A DNA stretch of 64,000 nucleotides from Candidatus Manganitrophus noduliformans (GTDB taxonomy: Bacteria > Nitrospirota > Nitrospiria > SBBL01 > Manganitrophaceae): assembly GCF_012184425.1 (NCBI RefSeq), contig NZ_VTOW01000001.1, positions 868,001-932,000 on the forward strand. The letters run 5' to 3'. Below, piece after piece: positions 46,982 to 56,620 of this stretch. The notes beneath the pieces were generated by a model. It was not told the origin of the DNA, did no database searches, and saw only the letters and a program-made list of their open reading frames with translations. A program made the translations under genes and the position numbers. Positions within the stretch are counted from its first letter, which is position 1. Every line of letters begins with the position of its first letter.

Positions 46982-49549
46982 TCAAAGCCGCTTCTTCTGG
47001 ACCAGCAGCCGGGTCGCCTCTTCGACGGGGAGGGGGTGGCTGAAGAGATAGCCTTGCATCTGATCACAGCCGATCGAACGAAGGTAGGCAAGCTGCGCCT
47101 CGGTCTCGACCCCTTCCGCCAGCGCTTTCAAGTGAAGCGAGTGGGCCATTCCGACCACGGTCCTTGCAATCACGGCGTCGTTTGGATCGGTCGTGAGATT
47201 CCGGACAAAAATCTGATCGACCTTCAGCTTGGCGATCGGGAAGCGCCTCAGATAGGCAAGCGAAGAGTAGCCGGTGCCGAAATCGTCGATCGAAAGCTGA
47301 ATACCCATGTCGGTCAGCTTGCGAAGCATCAGAAGGATGCTCATCTCCTTCCCCATCAGGACGCTCTCGGTAATTTCCAACTCCAAATATTGCGGCGCCA
47401 GGCCGCTCTCCTGTAACGCGCGGGTGACCGTGTCGACGAGGTTTTCCCGGTGAAATTGACGGACGGAGAGGTTGACCGCGATCCGCGTCGGCGGGAAGCC
47501 GGCCCGCTGCCAGGCGACATTCTGGGCGCACGCGCTCCGCAGCACCCACTCCCCGATCGGCAGGATCAGCCCGGTCTCTTCCGCCAAGGGGATAAACTCC
47601 GCCGGAGAAATCATCCCGATCTCCGGCCGCTGCCATCGGATCAAGGCTTCGAACCCGATGATCTCCCCGCCGTTCAGGTCGACCTGAGGTTGGAAGTAGA
47701 GGAGAAACTCCTCCCGCTTCAGCGCTTCCCGGAGGCTGCTCTCCATGGAGAGGCGCTCGAACGCGCGGGAGTTCATCGCCGGCGAGAAATAGCGCAATGT
47801 GTTTCTCCCCTGCTCTTTCGCGCGATAGAGGGCGATGTCGGCATGCTGTAAAAGGGTTCGTCCGTCGACCCCGGCATGAGGATAAACGGCGGCCCCGATG
47901 CTGGCGGTGACATAAAGGTCGCGCCCCTCCAAATGAAACGGTTCTCGAAGGGAAGAGGCGATCCGATCGGCGATCTGAAGGGCGATCTCATCGCTATTTA
48001 AGTTCGGAAGAAGAACGGCGAATTCATCCCCGCCCATCCGGGCGATGGTGTCCCCCTCCCGGACCGACCGGATAAAGCGGGCCGCCGCCCCCCGCAGCAA
48101 TTCGTCTCCGGCAGGGTGCCCTAGGGTGTCGTTGATCACTTTGAAGCGGTCCAGATCGATCAGAAGGACGGCCAGAATCTCTCCTCTGCGATGGGCCTGC
48201 GCCACGGCGACCGAGAGACGATCTTCCAGCAGAAGCCGATTCGGAAGGCCGGTGAGAGCATCGTGGTAGGCCTGGTGCTCGATCCGCTCCTCCGCTTTTT
48301 TCCGGTCGATCGCCATGGCGAGGACGTTGGCGATCGATTGAAGAAAGAGCACGTCCTCATTGCTGAAGGTACGCCGCCGCCGGGTATGCACTTCCAAGAC
48401 CCCGTGCGGATGGTCCCTGCCCGGGATCAGAACGCTCATTCCGCTGACCACCCCCTGCTCCCGCAGCAGCGCCGGGGGGCTAAACCGGGTCTCTTTCTCA
48501 AAGTCTTCCACCAACACCGGTCCGTTGCAGGCGAAGGTATAGGCGGCTTGAGCGTTTTCCATGGCACCGCGCTCCGCCTCTCCGACCCACCCCTCCTCCC
48601 AGCCGACCCCTGCCGTGAGCAACCATGCACTCCCATCCGGAAGCGGCTCCAAGGCCTGGCAGTACTCCACTTCCAGTGTTTCAGAAACCGACGAGACCGC
48701 CTCATTCATCAGCGCCGGGAGCGCCGTGCCCGAGAGGGCCCGCTGCCCCAGCTCCGCAATGACCGCCTGCCGACGGGCACGCGACCGGACCGTCTCTTCC
48801 GCCTGCTTTCGCTCCGTGATGTCGCGCAGAATCGACAGGTACCGCCCCGGCACGATCCGGCTTGCGGAGAATTCCACCTCCACCTTGGCGCCGTTCTTCC
48901 GGGTCACCGTATATTCTCCCGTCATTCGACCGAGGCGCTTGAACGCGTCATATTGCTTAAGGCCGATTCCGACGCGCTCGGCGGGGGTGATATCGGCCAG
49001 CGTCATTCCGATGAGCTCGTCGCGGCGATAACCCAATAATTCCTCCGCCCGGTGGTTCGCGTCGAGATACCGGCCGTCATCATCGGCGACCAGGATGGCG
49101 TCGCTGGCGCTTTCAAAGAGCTGCCGGTACTGCTGCTCCGATACGCGCAGCGCCTCTGCCGCCCGCTTCCGCTCGATGGCATACGAGATGGCATGCGCAA
49201 GGAGGTCGCCGCTGATCCTCCCTTTGATGAGATAATCTTGCGCTCCTTTCTGGATCGCCTGCATGGCGGTCTGCTCGTCGCTCAGGCCGCTGAGGATGAC
49301 GATCGGAATGCCGGGCGCCTGCGTCTGAACGCGGGAGAGAGAGTCGAGCCCCTGAGAATCGGGGAGGGAGAGATCGAGGAGGATGACATCGATCGGCCCT
49401 TGGTGAAAACGCTTCATCCCGGTTGAAATCCGATCGCTGCAGACGAGATGGAGGGAGAGCCCTTTCACATCGGAGAGAATTTCCCGGATGAGCCGGGCGT
49501 CGGCAGGGTTGTCTTCAATCAGCAGGGTGTTGATCTGTTTCAATTCCAT
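46982..49549 (-). CDS. REC-PAS-GAF-GGDEF-EAL cyclic-di-GMP protein
   Basis: 855 residues. Receiver 1-125 with phospho-acceptor D59 (VILLDLSLPDSQGL), PAS about 135-260, GAF about 265-415, GGDEF about 425-590 with an intact RMGGDEFAVLLP active site, and EAL about 600-850 with FEALIRW, ELEITESVL, IDDFGTGYSSL and LAEGVETEAQ all kept. The synthetase site and the phosphodiesterase site both look competent; one usually dominates and phosphorylation may decide which. It lies 74 bases after the larger paralogue and on the same strand, at the end of the kinase-receiver operon. The convergent lactate dehydrogenase ends 3 bases away. Confidence 0.93.
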   Translation of the reverse strand: MELKQINTLLIEDNPADARLIREILSDVKGLSLHLVCSDRISTGMKRFHQGPIDVILLDLSLPDSQGLDSLSRVQTQAPGIPIVILSGLSDEQTAMQAIQKGAQDYLIKGRISGDLLAHAISYAIERKRAAEALRVSEQQYRQLFESASDAILVADDDGRYLDANHRAEELLGYRRDELIGMTLADITPAERVGIGLKQYDAFKRLGRMTGEYTVTRKNGAKVEVEFSASRIVPGRYLSILRDITERKQAEETVRSRARRQAVIAELGQRALSGTALPALMNEAVSSVSETLEVEYCQALEPLPDGSAWLLTAGVGWEEGWVGEAERGAMENAQAAYTFACNGPVLVEDFEKETRFSPPALLREQGVVSGMSVLIPGRDHPHGVLEVHTRRRRTFSNEDVLFLQSIANVLAMAIDRKKAEERIEHQAYHDALTGLPNRLLLEDRLSVAVAQAHRRGEILAVLLIDLDRFKVINDTLGHPAGDELLRGAAARFIRSVREGDTIARMGGDEFAVLLPNLNSDEIALQIADRIASSLREPFHLEGRDLYVTASIGAAVYPHAGVDGRTLLQHADIALYRAKEQGRNTLRYFSPAMNSRAFERLSMESSLREALKREEFLLYFQPQVDLNGGEIIGFEALIRWQRPEIGMISPAEFIPLAEETGLILPIGEWVLRSACAQNVAWQRAGFPPTRIAVNLSVRQFHRENLVDTVTRALQESGLAPQYLELEITESVLMGKEMSILLMLRKLTDMGIQLSIDDFGTGYSSLAYLRRFPIAKLKVDQIFVRNLTTDPNDAVIARTVVGMAHSLHLKALAEGVETEAQLAYLRSIGCDQMQGYLFSHPLPVEEATRLLVQKKRL

Positions 49550-49623
49550 TTTTTTCTCCGTTCCGGAAAATCCGCTGTCGTATGAGTTAGAAGCGTCGGG
49601 GAAGGCCGACTCGGTCAGGCGCT

Positions 49624-52600
49624 TCAGAGCACGGCCCCGCGGGCCAAGAGCCGTTCGGTCTCGTCGGCCGGGAGCGGCCGGCTGAAAAGGTATCCCTGCA
49701 TCTCATCGCAGTCGATCGAATGGAGGAATTCCATCTCTTCTTCCGCCTCCACCCCTTCCGCGATCCCCTTCATCTGAAGGGAGTGCGCCATTTTGACGAC
49801 CGTTTTTGCGATGGTTGCATTGTTCGAGTCGGTGGTGATGTTCCGGACGAACGATTGATCGATCTTCAATTTGCTGATCGGGAAACGCTTCAAATGGGTC
49901 AGAGAAGAGTAGCCGGTCCCGAAGTCGTCGATCGTGAGCGCGATCCCCATTGCGGCGAGTTTCCGGAGCATCGCAACGAGCGGCTCCTCCTTCCTCATTA
50001 AAATTTTTTCGGTCAATTCGAGTTCGAGATAACCGGGAGCGAGTCCGGTGTCGGCCAATACCCGGCTGATGGTGGCGGAGAGATCCTCCCGATAAAATTG
50101 TCCGGCAGAGAGATTGACCCCGACCCGGAGGGAAGGGAGGCCGGCATCTTGCCACTTTCTGTTTTGGGCGCACGCGGTGCGCAGCACCCACTCTCCGATT
50201 GGGACGATGAGGCCGGTCTTATCCGCCAGGGGGATAAAGTCCGCCGCGGAGACCAGCGTCGCATCGGGTCGGCGCCACCGGATCAATGTTTCAAGCCCGA
50301 CGATCCGCCGCGACTTCAAATCGATCTGAGGCTGATAATGAAGAAGAAACTCCTCCCGCTCCAACGCCTGCCGAAGGCTGTTTTCAATCGACCGCTCCCT
50401 GGTCATCTTCTCGTTTGGGGTCGGCGAAAAGAAGCAGAAGGTGTTTTTCCCCTGCTTTTTGGCGCGGTAGAGCGCCGTGTCGGCGTTTCTGAGGAGTGTT
50501 TCGGGATCGCGGCCCGCCTGCGGGTAGAGGGCGATCCCGATGCTCGCGCTGACCGGCAATTCCTGTCCGGCGATCCGGAACGCGGGAATGAGCGCCTCCA
50601 AGACCCGCTCGGCCACCCGGGTGACTTTCTCAATGGTGTCGATTTCCGGAAGAAGGATGGTGAACTCATCTCCTCCCATTCGGGCGAAGGTGTCCCCGTC
50701 CCGCACGCAGGCCGCCAGCCGCTCGGAGACTGCCTTCAGCAGCTGATCTCCGATCGGATGCCCCAGTGTGTCGTTCACTTCTTTAAAGCAGTCGAGGTCG
50801 AGGAACATCAGCGCGACCATGTCGTTGTGCCGGTCGGCCTGGGAGATCGCCAGTGCGAGATGGTCTTCGAGAAGGGAGCGATTCGGAAGGCCGGTCAAGG
50901 CGTCGTAGTAAGCCTGATGCTGAATCGTCTCCTCCGCCCGGCGGCGCTCGATCGCCGTGGCCAGCAAGTCGGCGACCACCTGGAGAAAGCGGACCTCGGC
51001 TTGCGTGAAGAGGCGTCTTCGGGCGGTGTGGACCGAGAGGGTGCCGAACGGCCGGCGCGTGCCGGGGATGACGACGCTGAGTCCGCTGACGACGCCATGT
51101 TCGCGGAGAAGCGCCGGCGGGGTGAACCGGTCCTCGGTCCGCAGGTCCTCGACAATCACCGGGGCGTTTGTCAGGAGGGTGTAGCCTCCTTGCGACTCCG
51201 GATTCGCCGGCAGGGTGGCGGTTCGAATCAGCCCGTCTTTCCATCCGACGCCGGCCCGTAAAAGAAGGGTTTTTCCCTCCGGAAGGAGTTCCAAAATCTT
51301 GGCGTATTCCGTTTCGAGCGCCCGGGTGACCAGCGCGGCCGCTTTATCCAAGAGCGCATAGAAATCGAGCCCGCCCAGCGCATATTGGCCCAGCTCGGCG
51401 AGGGCGGTCTGCTGCCGGACGTGGAAGCGGAGCGATTCTTCCGACTGTTTCTGTTCGGTGATCTCCCGGCTGATCCCGATCAGACCGATGATTTCATCCT
51501 GAGGATTCCGCCGGAGAATTTTCGTGGTGAGATAGGTCCGGAGGATTCCCTCGCGCTGCTCCGTCTCCTCAAAGGTTTGGATCTCGCCGGCGGGGGTCAT
51601 TTGCGGATTCGTTAATGAGGTGGTTGTATGAGAAACAAAAAGGTGCTCGTCCGTTTTCCCGATGATCTCCTCAATTTGTTTTCCGATGCGGCGGGCCCCG
51701 GCCGAATTGATCAGAATATATCGGCCCTGAAGATCTTTGACATAAACCGTGTCGGGAATTCCTTCGATGACCGCTTGGAAAAGCTGGTGGCTCTCCTTGA
51801 GGGCCTCTTCATCCCGTTTCCGCTCGGTGATATCTTGAGCTGTTCCCACCATATGGATCGCGCGGCCCTGCGCGTCGGTAACGACCGCGCCGGTCAGGTG
51901 GAGGAGCCGGGAGCTCCCGTCCGGCAGTACGATCCTGTGATAACAACTAAAGGACCCCCTATTTTCAAGAGATTGCTCGATCGTCCGTTTGACCTGCTCC
52001 CGGTCTTCGGGATGGATGTAGCTGAGATAGGTTTCAAAGGTGATCTCCTTCGATTGCGGCTTGAGGGAGAAGATTCGGTAGAGCTCGTCCGACCAGGTCA
52101 CCTGATTGGAGGGGATATCCCACCGCCAGCTCCCGAGCCGGGTCAGTCGCTCGGTTTCCGCAAGCTGCTGCTCGCTTCGCTTGAGGGTCTCTTCGACCCG
52201 CTTTCGATCGGAGATGTCGTGAGCCGAGATAAGCCAAGAGGTCTTTCCGTGAAAGGTCATCTGGCTCCAGGTGATCTCCGCGGTGATCAAGACGCCGCTT
52301 TTTGTCCGAAGGGTCCACTCGCCCGATCGACTGAAGCCCGCTTCGAAGTTCTGATGGGAGATCTGAGAGCCGTATTTGAGGAGGCTTGCAAGCTCCTCCG
52401 GGGCCGAAGGGCTGCGGGGGGTCATCGAGAGGATTTCATCACGGGAGTAGCCATAATGGTGAATCGCCGCCTCGTTCACCGAAACAAAGGAAGCCTTGAT
52501 CGGGTCGAACACCCACATCGGAATGGGATTGCTCTCGAAGAGGGCGCGGTACTGCTCGTTGCTCTCGCGCAGCCGCTCTTCGGCCTGTTTCCGCTCGATG

Positions 52601-52968
52601 GCATACCGGATCGAGCGGTCGAGATAGCGGCTTTCCTCATGTCCTTTGGTCAGAAAGTCCTGCGCCCCCCTCTGTACCGTTTGCAGCGCGAGGGCCTCAT
52701 CTTGATGATAGGTCAGGACGAGGATCGGAAGTGCGGGCATGGCCGCCCGGACCTGTCTGAACGTTTCGAGGCCCTGAGAGTCAGGGAGGGAGAGATCGAG
52801 CAGGATGACATCGAATGATTCCTCCCGGAGCGACGCCAGCGCTTTGTCGAGCCGGTCGGCGTGGGTGATCCTGAATCGGGCGGACGACTCCACCAAGACT
52901 TCTTGAACAAGCCGAACATCCGCGGGATTGTCTTCTACCAGGAGAACTCGGATGGAGTCTCCGTTCAT
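49624..52968 (-). CDS. REC-PAS-PAS-PAS-GAF-GGDEF-EAL cyclic-di-GMP protein
   Basis: 1114 residues, the longer paralogue of the neighbour. Receiver 1-120 with D58 (VILLDLSLPDSQGL), three PAS/PAC units (about 135-260, 265-390, 395-515), GAF about 515-665, GGDEF about 680-845 (RMGGDEFTILLP intact), EAL about 855-1105. The EAL triplet itself reads ETL (LETLIRW) and AEGVEA replaces AEGVET, while ELELTEKIL and IDDFGTGYSSL are kept, so phosphodiesterase activity may be weak. It starts 9 bases after the single-domain receiver, with AAGGAGCG five bases before ATG, so kinase, receiver and both cyclic-di-GMP proteins seem to form one operon. Confidence 0.93.
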   Translation of the reverse strand: MNGDSIRVLLVEDNPADVRLVQEVLVESSARFRITHADRLDKALASLREESFDVILLDLSLPDSQGLETFRQVRAAMPALPILVLTYHQDEALALQTVQRGAQDFLTKGHEESRYLDRSIRYAIERKQAEERLRESNEQYRALFESNPIPMWVFDPIKASFVSVNEAAIHHYGYSRDEILSMTPRSPSAPEELASLLKYGSQISHQNFEAGFSRSGEWTLRTKSGVLITAEITWSQMTFHGKTSWLISAHDISDRKRVEETLKRSEQQLAETERLTRLGSWRWDIPSNQVTWSDELYRIFSLKPQSKEITFETYLSYIHPEDREQVKRTIEQSLENRGSFSCYHRIVLPDGSSRLLHLTGAVVTDAQGRAIHMVGTAQDITERKRDEEALKESHQLFQAVIEGIPDTVYVKDLQGRYILINSAGARRIGKQIEEIIGKTDEHLFVSHTTTSLTNPQMTPAGEIQTFEETEQREGILRTYLTTKILRRNPQDEIIGLIGISREITEQKQSEESLRFHVRQQTALAELGQYALGGLDFYALLDKAAALVTRALETEYAKILELLPEGKTLLLRAGVGWKDGLIRTATLPANPESQGGYTLLTNAPVIVEDLRTEDRFTPPALLREHGVVSGLSVVIPGTRRPFGTLSVHTARRRLFTQAEVRFLQVVADLLATAIERRRAEETIQHQAYYDALTGLPNRSLLEDHLALAISQADRHNDMVALMFLDLDCFKEVNDTLGHPIGDQLLKAVSERLAACVRDGDTFARMGGDEFTILLPEIDTIEKVTRVAERVLEALIPAFRIAGQELPVSASIGIALYPQAGRDPETLLRNADTALYRAKKQGKNTFCFFSPTPNEKMTRERSIENSLRQALEREEFLLHYQPQIDLKSRRIVGLETLIRWRRPDATLVSAADFIPLADKTGLIVPIGEWVLRTACAQNRKWQDAGLPSLRVGVNLSAGQFYREDLSATISRVLADTGLAPGYLELELTEKILMRKEEPLVAMLRKLAAMGIALTIDDFGTGYSSLTHLKRFPISKLKIDQSFVRNITTDSNNATIAKTVVKMAHSLQMKGIAEGVEAEEEMEFLHSIDCDEMQGYLFSRPLPADETERLLARGAVL

Positions 52969-52977
52969 CGACGCTCC

Positions 52978-53427
52978 TTATGTTTTTGGAAGCTTTACCA
53001 CCGTCAACCAGAAATCTTCAACCGATTTGACCACCGTGATGAATTGCTCGAAATCGACCGGCTTCGTCACATAACAGTTGGCGTGAAGGTCGTAACTTTT
53101 CAGAACATCCTTCTCGGCGCTCGAGGTGGTTAAGATGACCACCGGAATCCGCTTGAGATCGGGATCGTTTTTAATCGCTTCCAGCACCTCCCGGCCGTCT
53201 TTTTTCGGGAGGTTCAGGTCGAGCAAGATGAGATCGGGGCGGGTCATGTTTGTATAGGGTCCCTCCTTTCGGAGGAAGGCGAGCGCTTCCACGCCGTCCC
53301 CCACGACGTTCAAATTGTTCAGGACCTTTCCCTCTTTAAGGGCCTCCTTTGTCAGACGCACATCGCCGGGAGAGTCCTCAACGAGCAGGATCTCAATCGG
53401 CCCTCCGATGGTCTTCCCATTCATCAT
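52978..53427 (-). CDS. Single-domain response regulator (Rcp1/CheY-like)
   Basis: 149 residues, one receiver domain and a short C-terminal extension. Acidic pocket E18-D19, phospho-acceptor D70 in [13 protein letters not shown], switch residue T in [10 protein letters not shown] and K in [12 protein letters not shown]. The insert after the acidic pocket and the [20 protein letters not shown] segment are those of Rcp1-like regulators that pair with phytochrome-type kinases. It overlaps the kinase gene by four bases, so it is the likely direct phospho-partner, passing or draining phosphate to or from the two downstream receivers. Confidence 0.93.
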   Translation of the reverse strand: MMNGKTIGGPIEILLVEDSPGDVRLTKEALKEGKVLNNLNVVGDGVEALAFLRKEGPYTNMTRPDLILLDLNLPKKDGREVLEAIKNDPDLKRIPVVILTTSSAEKDVLKSYDLHANCYVTKPVDFEQFITVVKSVEDFWLTVVKLPKT

Positions 53428-54557
53428 TTCTCTCCCGATTTTCCGACGGTGAAATAAAAAGTGGATCCTTTTCCGAGCGCCGACTCCACCCAGATGGTCC
53501 CGCCGTGGCGTTCGACGATTTTACGGCAGACCGCAAGGCCGATCCCCGTCCCCGGGTATTCGTTCTTCCCGTGAAGTCGCTGAAAAATAATAAAGATGCG
53601 GTCTTTATATTCCGGCTCGATGCCGATCCCGTTATCCTGGACGGAAAAAAGCCACTCGTTCTGTTTTTCTTTTGCGGAGAGGTGAATCCGGGGGGGGTGA
53701 TCGCCGCGGAACTTGATGGCGTTGCCGATCAAATTCTGGAAGAGCTGACCCAGCTGGGAGGCGTCGCCCGGGATCGTCGGCAACGGATCGCGCGTCACGA
53801 CGGCCCCCGATTCTTCGACCGACATGCCGAGGTTGATCAGGGTCTGACGGAAGATCTCTTCGCAATCGACCGGCGCAAACGCTTTCCCCTGCGTGCTGAC
53901 TCTGGAATAAGCAAGCAGGTCGTTGATCAACTGCTTCATCCGGACCGCGCCGTCGACGATGTAGGCGATAAACTCATCCGCGTCGGTGTCGAGCCGGCCT
54001 TGATACCGCCGCGATAGAAGTTGCGTGTAGCTGGCGACGATCCGAAGCGGCTCCTGCAGATCGTGCGAGGCGACATAGGCGAATTGCTCCAATTCGGCGT
54101 TGGAGCGGGCCAGCTCCGCGGCGCGGCGCGCCAGCTCTTTCTCCACCCGCTTCCGCTCGGTGGCATCCTCGATGGCAAGGAGGATCGTGCCGGTTTCGAC
54201 GGTGTTGTCCCCCGTACGGACCTGCCGGGCATTCAGCAGCATGGTCCGCCGTCCGATCGTCGGAAAGTCGTGTTCGACCTCGAAATTCTCGAACTGGCGG
54301 CTCCTCGGGAGAACCTCCTCCATTTGGGTGCGCAATGCCGGAATGTCCCACTGGCCGTTTCCGAGATCATACAAAGAGTGATGTTCGGTCTCGTCCGGAG
54401 AGACCCGGAAGGTTTCGTAGAAAGAGCGGTTCGCCCGCTTGATCCGCATCTTCGCATCGAGGATCAGGAGCGGCTCGCGAATGGTGTCGATGATCCCGTC
54501 GGCATAGGTCAGCGCCGCTTGCAGCGCTCGCTCGACACGTTCCCGTTCCGGAGGCAT
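53424..54557 (-). CDS. Soluble PAS sensor histidine kinase
   Basis: 377 residues without membrane helices. PAS about 15-135 ([24 protein letters not shown]), a short coiled coil, the DHp domain with phospho-acceptor H165 in [17 protein letters not shown] (the phytochrome-associated H-D-L-Q-E form), and a full CA domain with [32 protein letters not shown] and [14 protein letters not shown]. It should sense a cytoplasmic signal and phosphorylate the overlapping receiver. ATG at 54557 is preceded by a purine-poor region (CAGGAGCGCCGG), with a possible ribosome site AGGAG. Confidence 0.92.
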   Translation of the reverse strand: MPPERERVERALQAALTYADGIIDTIREPLLILDAKMRIKRANRSFYETFRVSPDETEHHSLYDLGNGQWDIPALRTQMEEVLPRSRQFENFEVEHDFPTIGRRTMLLNARQVRTGDNTVETGTILLAIEDATERKRVEKELARRAAELARSNAELEQFAYVASHDLQEPLRIVASYTQLLSRRYQGRLDTDADEFIAYIVDGAVRMKQLINDLLAYSRVSTQGKAFAPVDCEEIFRQTLINLGMSVEESGAVVTRDPLPTIPGDASQLGQLFQNLIGNAIKFRGDHPPRIHLSAKEKQNEWLFSVQDNGIGIEPEYKDRIFIIFQRLHGKNEYPGTGIGLAVCRKIVERHGGTIWVESALGKGSTFYFTVGKSGEK

Positions 54558-54679
54558 CCGGCGCTCCTGGGGATAAGAAAGGTGAATCTTAAGCGGAAGA
54601 TCGGATCCCGCGATCCCATCATCCCGGTCAATGCCGTTTGGAGGAGAGATTCTTCTTGAACGCGTACGCGCGTCGCATT

Positions 54680-54699
54680 CCTCGCAGCTTGCTGCGGGG
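54680..54699. repeat. REP-like hairpin of the CCTCGCAGC type
   Basis: CCTCGCAGC-TT-GCTGCGGGG, a nine-position stem with one G.T-type mismatch. Palindromes of this kind occur between genes in many bacterial genomes. Only one copy was noticed in this window. Confidence 0.5.
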
Positions 54700-55018
54700 A
54701 GCTTCCATCTAATTTGGATCTACATGTTCTTCAACGAGAGGAGATGAATATCCCTTGGCGGTGAATCATCGGCATTCTTCCAATAGGGCCTTCGGACGCC
54801 CGCATTATTTGAAACAAAGACGAGAACCAGGCAGTAAAGGTAGGTCCGGCGTGTGCAGAACTACGGTATCATTTTTAATGACCCTGTCAAGGTAAAGATC
54901 AATTAGTGATTCTTTGGTCCGGTAATTTTAGGATGGGATGAAAGGGAGAATTGATACGGAGATACCGAAGATGGTTTTTAAACGGCGTGAAGCGGTCCGC
55001 CGCGACGGCGGGAACCCC

Positions 55019-55049
55019 TGTAAAGACGTCCCGCCGGAACGTCTTTACA
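55019..55049. repeat. 11-bp perfect inverted repeat
   Basis: TGTAAAGACGT (55019-55029) and ACGTCTTTACA (55039-55049) around CCCGCCGGA, extended outside by CCC/GGG. It begins with TGTA and ends with TACA like the other palindromes in the right half, but the core differs. Confidence 0.6.
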
Positions 55050-55198
55050 AGGGACCGGTTTCGCCGAGGCGAGGGCCGCCGTCGATCGAGACACCCCGCC
55101 CCATTTTCCCCATCGACATAGAAAGATCCCTCCACGCTTCGGGCGAACCGCTACCCGGATTTGTTTCCAAAAAGGTGAATGGGTTCCGGATGAGGGAA

Positions 55199-55480
55199 TT
55201 ACGAAGCCTTTTGCTCGCCGCTTCGCTTCCGGGTCGATTTCGCGCGCGAGGCCGGCTTGGCCGCGGGCGCGGGGGAAACCGCATTTGAGCCGTGTTCGGA
55301 GAGAACGCTCTGTTCGGCTTCCAGCCAATCGGCCAGGTCGTTTCCGTGATATTGTCCTCTCCTCTGATAAAGCGCGTAGGCCCGTTCGGCAATCCGCTCT
55401 TGCAGCAGCCGATCGTCCGGCCTTCCGTTGACCTCTTCCTGGGGGAAGTTCTCATTTTTTTTGGGGGTTGTTTTTTTCAT
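55199..55480 (-). CDS. DUF2934 domain protein
   Basis: 93 residues. The DUF2934 motif is clear at about 28-56: ERIAERAYALYQRRG, then H-G-N-D-LADWLEAEQ. It is flanked by a lysine-rich N-terminus and an alanine-proline-lysine-rich C-terminus (PAPAAKPASRAKSTRKRSG), giving a strongly basic protein that may bind nucleic acid. The family is small, common in soil and aquatic bacteria and has no assigned function. AAGGAGGAGCCC precedes the ATG. Confidence 0.85.
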   Translation of the reverse strand: MKKTTPKKNENFPQEEVNGRPDDRLLQERIAERAYALYQRRGQYHGNDLADWLEAEQSVLSEHGSNAVSPAPAAKPASRAKSTRKRSGEQKAS

Positions 55481-55646
55481 GGGCTCCTCCTTTCCTTATT
55501 GATGAAGTTATTCTGCCTGAGTGCGGAACGTAACGCAACCCCGCAAACGGCGTGTTCAAGGTCTCGTTCACCTGGTTTTTTCCGATGGTTAATTATCGAC
55601 AAGAATATAACAAAAACGGCCTCAGGGTAAAGAGGGATTCGTGGTA

Positions 55647-55670
55647 AGGGGGAGGCCCCCTCTTTTTTTT
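55647..55670 (+). terminator. Orphan intrinsic terminator
   Basis: AGGGGG-AGG-CCCCCT stem (55647-55661, three-base loop) followed by C and eight T on the plus strand. The only gene to its left reads the other way, so this could end an unannotated small transcript from the 404-base gap 55481-55884, or block read-through into the response-regulator gene. No coding frame in the gap is supported apart from the promoter listed next. Confidence 0.6.
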
Positions 55671-55813
55671 CGTTAAAAATCATCTGAGACGATTCCCGTT
55701 TTAGGGAAGGGGATTAGATTTTCTTTAAAACAGCGGACGACGTATTGAATTGAACGGCATTCGGAGGAGATGTTTCCGGGAGATCCGGGCTTCTTCTGTC
55801 GTTCGGTTGTCGT

Positions 55814-55842
55814 TTGACAGTCGGATAGAGGGGTACTATACT
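55814..55842 (+). promoter_or_regulatory. Sigma-70 promoter of the LuxR-type response regulator
   Basis: -35 TTGACA (55814-55819), 17-base spacer, -10 TATACT (55837-55842), one base from consensus. Transcription would start near 55849, which places the earlier in-frame TTG at 55750 outside the message and supports ATG 55885. Confidence 0.72.
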
Positions 55843-55884
55843 CCCTTTCATCGTCACCCTGAGCGGCTGGATGGTATATCCCGG

Positions 55885-56595
55885 ATGAGTACACTCGACA
55901 AGGAATCGGTCTTCATTCTGCTGGTGGAGGACAATCCGTTGGACGTCGACCTGATCCGGCACTCCCTTGAAAAGGGGGGCATCTCGAATCTCCTCCACAT
56001 CGCGCGAGACGGCCGGGAGGCGATCGATTTCCTCCATCAACGGTTTTCTCTGCCGGGTGTGTTGATTCTGGACATCAATCTCCCAACGCTCAGCGGCATC
56101 GACGTGTTGCGCGAGGCCAAAAAAATCGATTCCGAAATCGTCGCGATCATGCTGACCGGCCAGGCCTCTTTGGATACGGCGGTCCAGTCGCTCCGGAGAG
56201 AGGGGGCGTTCGATTATCTTGAGAAATCGAAGGACGATTTGCCGCAGCTGGTCGAGGCGGTTCGACTCGCCATCGAAAAACGAGCCCTCCAGCTTCAAAA
56301 CCGGTGGATCGTCCAGACGGAAGGCCGGATGGAGATTGTCGAAATGAGAAAGGTGCAGGAAACGTTTCATCTCTCGGAACGGGAGATCGACGTCGTCAAG
56401 TGCCTCTGCCGGGGAGACGCCAACAAGGAGATCGCCGATCAGCTCTTCATCAGCGCGTTTACCGTGAAAGATCATCTCAAGAAGATCTACCAAAAGATGG
56501 GTGTGCACAACCGGGCCGCCCTCGTCTCCAAAATCTTATCCAACGCGATGCTCGACGCATCGCCCCCTGCCGGAAGAATTGAAGAAATGGAATGA
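55885..56595 (+). CDS. NarL/FixJ-type response regulator (REC-LuxR)
   Basis: 236 residues from ATG at 55885, chosen because of the promoter at 55814-55842. Receiver about 8-130 with E15-D16 and phospho-acceptor D63 (LILDINLPTLSG). After a linker, the LuxR helix-turn-helix (about 165-225) reads LSEREIDVVKCLCRGDANKEIADQLFISAFTVKDHLKKIYQKMGVHNRAALVSK in which ANKEIA and TVKDHLKKI mark the scaffold and recognition helices. It should control genes when phosphorylated by a kinase not adjacent to it; the kinase at 53.4-54.6 kb is the nearest candidate. Confidence 0.92.
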   Translation: MSTLDKESVFILLVEDNPLDVDLIRHSLEKGGISNLLHIARDGREAIDFLHQRFSLPGVLILDINLPTLSGIDVLREAKKIDSEIVAIMLTGQASLDTAVQSLRREGAFDYLEKSKDDLPQLVEAVRLAIEKRALQLQNRWIVQTEGRMEIVEMRKVQETFHLSEREIDVVKCLCRGDANKEIADQLFISAFTVKDHLKKIYQKMGVHNRAALVSKILSNAMLDASPPAGRIEEME

Positions 56596-56620
56596 ATGAA
56601 GGCCGCGCCGCGAACGGGCG

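Larger units (their letters stand above)
54558..55198. other. 641-base gap with two repeat elements and a weak promoter
   Basis: No gene supported. It holds a CCTCGCAGC/GCTGCGGGG hairpin (54680-54699), an 11-bp inverted repeat at 55019-55049, and on the minus strand a TTGACA (54899-54894) with TACCGT 16 bases on, a weak promoter that would begin the histidine-kinase operon about 300 bases upstream of its ATG. Short open frames on both strands in this gap lack ribosome sites and plausible composition. Confidence 0.5.

Noticed and set aside
54899-55288. Short frames on both strands in the 641-base gap
   Set aside because: They lack ribosome sites, cross a perfect inverted repeat, and translate into Arg/Pro/Gly-rich sequence without motifs.
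55750-55884. Upstream start (TTG) of the LuxR-type regulator
   Set aside because: A consensus promoter at 55814-55842 lies inside this stretch, so only ATG 55885 is transcribed in a normal way.
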